Shown: piece after piece, positions 40,458 through 45,125 of the stretch
How the letters are laid out: each line of letters begins with the position of its first letter
Numbering within the stretch: position 1 is the first letter of the stretch
Assembly (NCBI GenBank): GCA_964350895.1
Contig: CAYGMG010000015.1
Span: 1-45,125, forward strand
From: Pseudomarimonas sp964350895
Lineage (GTDB): Bacteria; Pseudomonadota; Gammaproteobacteria; Xanthomonadales; Xanthomonadaceae
Reading direction: 5' to 3'
DNA length: 45,125 nucleotides
Notes under the pieces: model-generated
The model's input: the letters and a program-made list of their open reading frames with translations, nothing else
Database searches by the model: none
Told to the model about the DNA's origin: nothing
Position numbers and translations under genes: made by a program

Positions 40458-41563
40458 ACGCCGCCGAGGATGCGTGGCCCGCGCGCGCCGGTCACCTCGG
40501 GCAGGTTGCCGGGTTCGCCGGCGAGGGTTGCCCGCGCCAGCCACGCGAAGCCCATGGCCTCGATGAGATCCGGGTCGACGCCCTGTGCGGCCGATGATTC
40601 AACCACCGCACCAGGAAGCCGCGAGCGCAGCGCGTCGAGCAAGGCGGTGTTGTGCACGCCGCCGCCGCAGACCAGCAGACGCTGAATAGCCGGCTGCTCG
40701 CGGAGCAGGGCCGCGGATACGGTGTCCGCGCTCAGCGCCAGCAGAGTTGCCTGGACATCCGCCGCGTCGAGCTGGCCAAGACGCTCGCCGGCGCGCGCGG
40801 CAAGCCAGTCCAGATTCAATACTTCGCGCCCGCTGCTCTTGGGCGCAGGGCGGCCAAACCAGGGCTCGTCCAGCAAGTGAGCCAGCAGCGTATCGTCCAC
40901 GCTTCCCGAGCTGGCCCACTCGCCATTGCTGTCGTAGCCAGCGCCACGATGGCGTGCGTGCCAGGCATCCAGCAGGCAATTCGCCGGTCCGCAGTCGAAG
41001 CCGCGTACCGGGCCTTGCCGGGGCAGCAGGCTGAGATTGGCGATTCCGCCCAGGTTGAGCACCGCGCGCTCTTCATTGCCCGAGCGCAGCAGGTGGGCAT
41101 GCAAGGCAGGCAGCAATGGCGCGCCCTGACCGCCCGCCGCCATGTCGCGCCGGCGAAAGTCGGCCACCACGGTGCAGCCGGTCAGCTCCGCGATCAGCGA
41201 CGGGTCGCCCATTTGCCAGGTGAAGGGATGCGCGCTCTCGGGGCGATGCCGCAGCGTTTGTCCATGGCTGCCGATCGCCCGGACCCTGTCACGGGCCACG
41301 CCGGCGCGATCGATCAGGGCGTTTGCCGCGGCAGCAAAGGACTGCGCCACCGCGTGATCCAGTTCGCCGATGCTGTCCAAGGGCGCCGCGGCATCGGATT
41401 GGCTGAGCGCCACGACCGCCTCGCGGACCTCGGCCGGATAGGCCAGGGTGAATCCAGTCAGCAGACGGGTGCCGGCGGAAAAGCTGCACAACGCGGCATC
41501 GATGCCGTCTGCGCTGGTTCCGGAGATCAGCCCGACGAAGAGATCGCCCGGCGCTGGGCTCAC
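40445..41563 (-). CDS. anmK: Anhydro-N-acetylmuramic acid kinase
   Basis: It converts 1,6-anhydroMurNAc to MurNAc-6-phosphate with ATP during cell-wall recycling. The product is 372 residues from a GTG at 41563 that overlaps the M23 peptidase stop (GTGA). Visible family motifs are FVGLISGTSADGIDAAL at the N-terminus, IGSHGQTLRHRP, VADFRRRDMAAGGQGAPLLP, LNLGGIANLSLL and FDCGPANCLLDAW. Its substrate derives from the muropeptides imported by AmpG, encoded convergently next door. Confidence 0.96.
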   Translation of the reverse strand: MSPAPGDLFVGLISGTSADGIDAALCSFSAGTRLLTGFTLAYPAEVREAVVALSQSDAAAPLDSIGELDHAVAQSFAAAANALIDRAGVARDRVRAIGSHGQTLRHRPESAHPFTWQMGDPSLIAELTGCTVVADFRRRDMAAGGQGAPLLPALHAHLLRSGNEERAVLNLGGIANLSLLPRQGPVRGFDCGPANCLLDAWHARHRGAGYDSNGEWASSGSVDDTLLAHLLDEPWFGRPAPKSSGREVLNLDWLAARAGERLGQLDAADVQATLLALSADTVSAALLREQPAIQRLLVCGGGVHNTALLDALRSRLPGAVVESSAAQGVDPDLIEAMGFAWLARATLAGEPGNLPEVTGARGPRILGGVYSA

Positions 41564-42945
41564 TGGCGCAGGGCGAGCAGTGCGTTGCTCTCGCGCAGGG
41601 CCAGCTGCGCGACCAGCGGCTCCTTCTGCAGACGGAAGCGCGCCATCTCGCCGGCCGGCAAAGGCTCGGGCTTGGGCATGGTCACCTTCAGCGGGTCCCG
41701 ATGGACGCCGGCGACGCGGAACTCGTAGTGCAGATGCGGGCCGCTGGCCAGGCCCGATGCGCCGACATAGCCGATGGTGTCGCCCTGGCGCACCCGCGCA
41801 CCGGTCCGCAGACCGGCGAATCGCGACATGTGCGCGTAGAGGGTGGACACCTGGTTGCCGTGCTGCAGGATCACCGTCCGCCCGTAGCCGTTCTTCCAGC
41901 CCGCGAACAGCACCTTGCCGTCGCCGGCTGCCATGATCGGGGTGCCGCTGCGCGCCGCGTAGTCCACCCCGCGATGCGCACGCGTCGTTCCGAGCACCGG
42001 ATGCCGGCGCGCCGAGCTGAAGCGCGAACTGATCCGCGCAAAATCGATCGGCATGCGCAGAAAGCCCTTCTTCATCGGCCTCCCCTCGGCGTCGAAGTAC
42101 TCGCTGCGACCGTCCGCGAACATATAGCGGAACACCTGATAGCGCTTGCCCTGATTGACGAAGGTAGCGGCCAGGATATCGCCGGAGCGCAGGCGCTCGC
42201 CCTCGCGCCAGATCTCTTCATAGAGCACATGGAACTCGTCGCCGACGCGCAGATCCTGAGCGAAATCGATGTCGTAGCCGAACGCCTTGGCAAGCTCGAG
42301 GGTTGCCGCATTGCTCATGCCGGCCGCCTCGGCGGCGCCAAACAGCGAATCGCTGATCCGTCCCGAAGCGACCATCACTCGGTGCTGGATCGCACGCTGC
42401 TCGCTCTCGATCCGGACTTCGGCATCGTCGATGATCAGCACCACGCGCGTGCTGTCGTCCTTCTCGAAGCGCAGCGCTGTCAGCGCACCGTCTGCATCCA
42501 GCTCGAAGTCGAAAACCTGCCCCGGGCGGATGCGGGTGAGCGCCTCGCGCATTCCCTCCACGCCGAGCAAACGATGCAGCATCTGGCCCGAGAGACCCTG
42601 TGCCTGGAAGATGTCGGCCATGTTCTGGCCCGACTGCACGGTCACCGGACGCCACTGATGCTGGTCGCCCATCGGCTCTGCGCGCACTGTCTCCAGCGGC
42701 GGTGGCAGCAGAAGTCGCTCTTCGATCCACTCGTCCGAAAGCGCCGCGACACCCAGGGCGGCATTCTCGCGGTGGGCATCGGCAAAGCCCGGCACGATCG
42801 ACGCAACCAGCACGGCCACGGTGCCGAGGCAGCTGGCCAGCAGCCAATGTTCGCGCTGCCAACGCCTTGGGTTCCTTAGCAGGTCAGAGCCACTGACAAG
42901 AGGGGCCTGGGTCGGGCTGGCGCCCGGGCGGCTCGATTCGATCAC
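41560..42945 (-). CDS. M23-family peptidoglycan endopeptidase, MepM-like
   Basis: The product is 461 residues from GTG 42945. A cytoplasmic tail and one membrane anchor (HWLLASCLGTVAVLVASIVP, about residues 33-52) precede an OapA/LysM-like region (VTVQSGQNMADIFQAQGLS). The catalytic domain is LytM/M23: zinc ligands in HRGVDYAARSGTPI, the HGNQVSTLYAHMS strand and GPHLHYEFR. It cleaves peptide cross-links so that new glycan can be inserted. The order with anmK downstream and tyrS divergent matches Pseudomonas. All metal-binding His and Asp residues are present, so it should be active. Confidence 0.94.
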   Translation of the reverse strand: MIESSRPGASPTQAPLVSGSDLLRNPRRWQREHWLLASCLGTVAVLVASIVPGFADAHRENAALGVAALSDEWIEERLLLPPPLETVRAEPMGDQHQWRPVTVQSGQNMADIFQAQGLSGQMLHRLLGVEGMREALTRIRPGQVFDFELDADGALTALRFEKDDSTRVVLIIDDAEVRIESEQRAIQHRVMVASGRISDSLFGAAEAAGMSNAATLELAKAFGYDIDFAQDLRVGDEFHVLYEEIWREGERLRSGDILAATFVNQGKRYQVFRYMFADGRSEYFDAEGRPMKKGFLRMPIDFARISSRFSSARRHPVLGTTRAHRGVDYAARSGTPIMAAGDGKVLFAGWKNGYGRTVILQHGNQVSTLYAHMSRFAGLRTGARVRQGDTIGYVGASGLASGPHLHYEFRVAGVHRDPLKVTMPKPEPLPAGEMARFRLQKEPLVAQLALRESNALLALRQ

Positions 42946-43104
42946 GCGTGAAGTACTCTTGCAGTTCTGCAGCTACGATAAACAGGCTCAGGACTTGGCG
43001 TCAAACCTTTGTTCCTGCTGGATTTTTGAATCCCGTCCGTTTAACGTCACTTTAACTTCATGGCGCCCAAGAGCGCGCTGTCACGCACACTTTGAAGGAT
43101 TTCC
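42946..43104. promoter_or_regulatory. Divergent intergenic region between the M23 peptidase and tyrS
   Basis: This 159-bp region is AT-richer than its surroundings and should carry both promoters. Visible are CTGCAGCTACGATAAACAGG (ACGATA/GATAAA -10-like on plus) and the repeat GTTTAACGTCACTTTAACTTC near 43038-43058. GAAGGA about 7 bp before ATG 43105 is the tyrS ribosome binding site. I did not recognise a T-box or other riboswitch. Confidence 0.4.
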
Positions 43105-44322
43105 ATGGCCAGTGAGTCGGTCGATGCAGCCCTGTCCCTGATTGCCCGGGGGGCGGATGAGTTGATCAAGCGGGAACAGCTCGAGGCCAGTCTCGGCCAG
43201 GGCAGGCCGCTGCGGGTCAAGGCGGGCTTCGACCCCACCGCACCTGATCTGCACCTTGGCCACACCGTGTTGTTGAACAAGATGCGCCAGTTCCAGGATC
43301 TGGGGCATCAGGTGATCTTCCTGATCGGCGACTTCACCGGAATGATTGGCGATCCGACCGGCAAGAATACGACCCGCAAGCCGATGACCCGCGAGGATGT
43401 AGAGGCCAACGCCCGCACCTATGCCGATCAGGTGTTCAAGGTCCTTGACCAGGACCGGACCGAGCTGCGCTTCAATATGGAATGGTTTGGCGGCATGAGC
43501 GCGGTCGACATGACCCGGCTGGCGGGGCTGCTGACCGTGGCGCGCATGCTGGAGCGCGACGACTTCGCCAAGCGCTACGCCGCGCAGCAGCCGATCTCCA
43601 TCCATGAGTTCCTCTATCCGCTGGCCCAGGGCTATGACTCGGTCGCCCTGCGCGCCGACGTCGAGCTCGGCGGCACCGACCAGAAGTTCAACCTGCTGAT
43701 GGGCCGTGCACTTCAGGAGCACTTCGGCCAGCCGCCACAGGTAGTGCTGACCATGCCACTGCTTGAGGGGCTCGACGGCGTCAACAAAATGAGCAAGTCG
43801 CTCGGCAACTACATCGGCATCAACGAGCCCGCGGTCGACATCGTGACCAAGGCGATGAAGATCGGCGACGACCTCATGTGGCGCTGGTACGAACTGCTGA
43901 GCTTCGATGCCAGCCTGGCGGACATCGAGCAGATGAAGGCTGACATCGACAGCGGTCAGCTCAACCCCCGAGATGCCAAGCTGCGCCTGGCCCGAGAGCT
44001 GGCGGCGAGATTCCACGGCAAGGCAGAGGCCGAGAGGGCAGTGGAGGGCTGGCACGCGGCAGTTCGCGGCGAGGGCGATCTCGACGCACTTCCCATCCAC
44101 CCGCTGAGCGTGCCCGTGGAGGGTGTCCGGATCATCGCGCTGCTCGCGCAGGCAGGGCTCGCCAGCAGCAACGGTGAGGCGAGCCGCAAGCTCAAGGAGG
44201 GGGCGGTGCGTATCAATGGCCAGGTGATCACGGATCCGCAGGCCACCCTGCCGGCGGGTTTCGAAGGCCTGCTGCAGATTGGCAAGCGCAACTTCCGTCG
44301 CGTACGGCTCAGCGCAAGCTGA
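43105..44322 (+). CDS. tyrS: Tyrosyl-tRNA synthetase
   Basis: This class I synthetase has 405 residues. The HIGH motif is in DLHLGHTVLLNKMRQF, the tyrosine site in GYDSVALRADVELGGTDQKF, and the signature loop is exactly KMSKS (GVNKMSKSLGNYIG). A C-terminal S4 RNA-binding domain follows (AGLASSNGEASRKLKEGAVR ... VTD-like ITDPQATL). The KMSKS form corresponds to the TyrZ type found ahead of an rRNA operon in pseudomonads, and an rRNA operon indeed follows here. Confidence 0.97.
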   Translation: MASESVDAALSLIARGADELIKREQLEASLGQGRPLRVKAGFDPTAPDLHLGHTVLLNKMRQFQDLGHQVIFLIGDFTGMIGDPTGKNTTRKPMTREDVEANARTYADQVFKVLDQDRTELRFNMEWFGGMSAVDMTRLAGLLTVARMLERDDFAKRYAAQQPISIHEFLYPLAQGYDSVALRADVELGGTDQKFNLLMGRALQEHFGQPPQVVLTMPLLEGLDGVNKMSKSLGNYIGINEPAVDIVTKAMKIGDDLMWRWYELLSFDASLADIEQMKADIDSGQLNPRDAKLRLARELAARFHGKAEAERAVEGWHAAVRGEGDLDALPIHPLSVPVEGVRIIALLAQAGLASSNGEASRKLKEGAVRINGQVITDPQATLPAGFEGLLQIGKRNFRRVRLSAS

Positions 44323-44468
44323 ATCGAAAGCGAAAATCAGCGTCGCTCGCTGAAATTTCCCTCTTCCCATTTCCGACTGATTGCTGCATAGTTCGCGGCC
44401 CTTCGCGGCGGCCCGGATGTTTGAGGAGTCGGCGGGTGGGGGAGGTGGACGAAGTTGGTTTTGAGGTA

Positions 44469-44503
44469 TTGACGGACTTCGGAAACGGTGTAAGATGCGC
44501 GGC
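44469..44503 (+). promoter_or_regulatory. rRNA operon promoter
   Basis: TTGACG (44469-44474), a 16-bp spacer and TAAGAT (44491-44496) with a GC-rich GCGCGG discriminator form a typical strong, stringently controlled rRNA promoter. It lies about 270 bp upstream of the 16S gene. The AT-rich stretch upstream of it is modest. Confidence 0.8.
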
Positions 44504-44772
44504 TCACTGAGGCGAAACGCTTCGGTAGCGAGCGAGAGGGCGCTGAGGCCTGATCGCGAAGATCTTTGACAGTGTGCGCAGGTGACTTGTGCGGGCGTCT
44601 GCGGATGGGTGAGAAGTCCATCTTGCAGAACGTCCAAGTTTGTCCTTCGGGACGAACAGTTCGGCCTTCGGGTCGGACACCTAAGAGTCAATTGATTTTA
44701 GTAGTCAGCGACGCTTGGGTCGGACTTCTGCAGTTGCAACGATATTGAGTGTCTTCGGACATTCGGAAGTTT
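44504..44772 (+). ncRNA. rRNA operon leader with boxA-like site and tandem UUCG hairpins
   Basis: GATCTTTGACA (44561-44571) resembles boxA of the rRNA antitermination system. Two adjacent 8-bp hairpins, each with a TTCG loop, follow (44638-44657 and 44659-44678; one or two G-U pairs each). The rest is leader removed during 16S maturation. The 44323-44468 stretch between tyrS and the promoter holds no gene and no clear terminator. Confidence 0.65.

Positions 44773-45125
<353 letters not shown>

Noticed and set aside
1..44772. tRNA genes in the intergenic regions
   Set aside because: Most gaps are under 180 bp and none shows a recognisable cloverleaf or GGTTCGAATCC-type T arm.

Overview
The window is GC-rich DNA from a gammaproteobacterium, most likely of the Xanthomonadales/Lysobacterales. 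The support is gene order and sequence style: yibN-secB-gpsA, coaBC-dut-algC, pyrE next to a Crc-like exonuclease, an M23 peptidase-anmK pair divergent from tyrS with a ribosomal RNA operon after tyrS, many secreted proteins, and the 5' end of a 16S rRNA gene whose sequence looks Xanthomonadales-like. The assembly has one gap of 100 Ns (16167-16266) inside a repetitive gene. No tRNA gene, CRISPR array, prophage or full insertion sequence was seen.

Layout. 1-169: a dispersed-repeat-like stretch with a perfect hairpin. 170-5052 (minus): a secreted glycoside-hydrolase-like protein, gpsA, secB, yibN and speE. 5220-10318 (plus): speA, a small membrane protein and a CHASE-PAS-GGDEF-EAL cyclic-di-GMP protein. 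10382-12629: a 3-hydroxyisobutyrate-dehydrogenase-type oxidoreductase and a secreted PQQ-type sugar dehydrogenase. 12666-17993: a TPR/SPINDLY-type O-GlcNAc-transferase-like glycosyltransferase, a TPR-radical SAM protein and a secreted protein built of 17-residue repeats. 18015-20350 (minus): argS and an FtsN-like SPOR protein. 20519-30537 (plus): DUF3450-like, TtpC-like, ExbB, ExbD, TonB, a TPR protein, a large TonB-dependent receptor and an exported beta-helix protein, closed by a strong terminator. 30714-32553 (minus): an HD-like protein and radC. 32687-36725: coaBC, dut and a membrane-anchored algC, then a MITE-like element. 36905-42945: a DUF4124 protein, pyrE, a Crc-like exonuclease III, ampG, anmK and a MepM-like M23 peptidase. 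43105-end: tyrS, the rRNA promoter and leader, and partial 16S rRNA.

The most interesting parts are two accessory loci. The first is the eight-gene TonB2-like locus (20519-30537). It looks like a self-contained outer-membrane energising system with its own receptor and an exported beta-helix protein. Both its upstream region and the gap before the beta-helix gene carry the same CTGTCATCGA core in 11-bp-spaced heptamers resembling Pho boxes. The second is the glycosyltransferase/radical SAM/repeat-protein neighbourhood (12666-17993). Its repeat protein has the 17-residue periodicity of cysteine-rich GCC2/GCC3-type repeats, but Ala stands at the cysteine positions in the internal units. Mobile debris includes a REP-like palindrome between tonB and the TPR gene, and a 164-bp MITE-like element whose first bases supply the algC stop codon.

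Housekeeping themes are polyamine synthesis (speA/speE, divergent), peptidoglycan turnover and recycling (M23 peptidase, anmK, ampG), CoA, dUTP and sugar-phosphate metabolism (coaBC-dut-algC), and protein export (yibN-secB). All functional assignments come from reading motifs and neighbourhoods; no database search was run.
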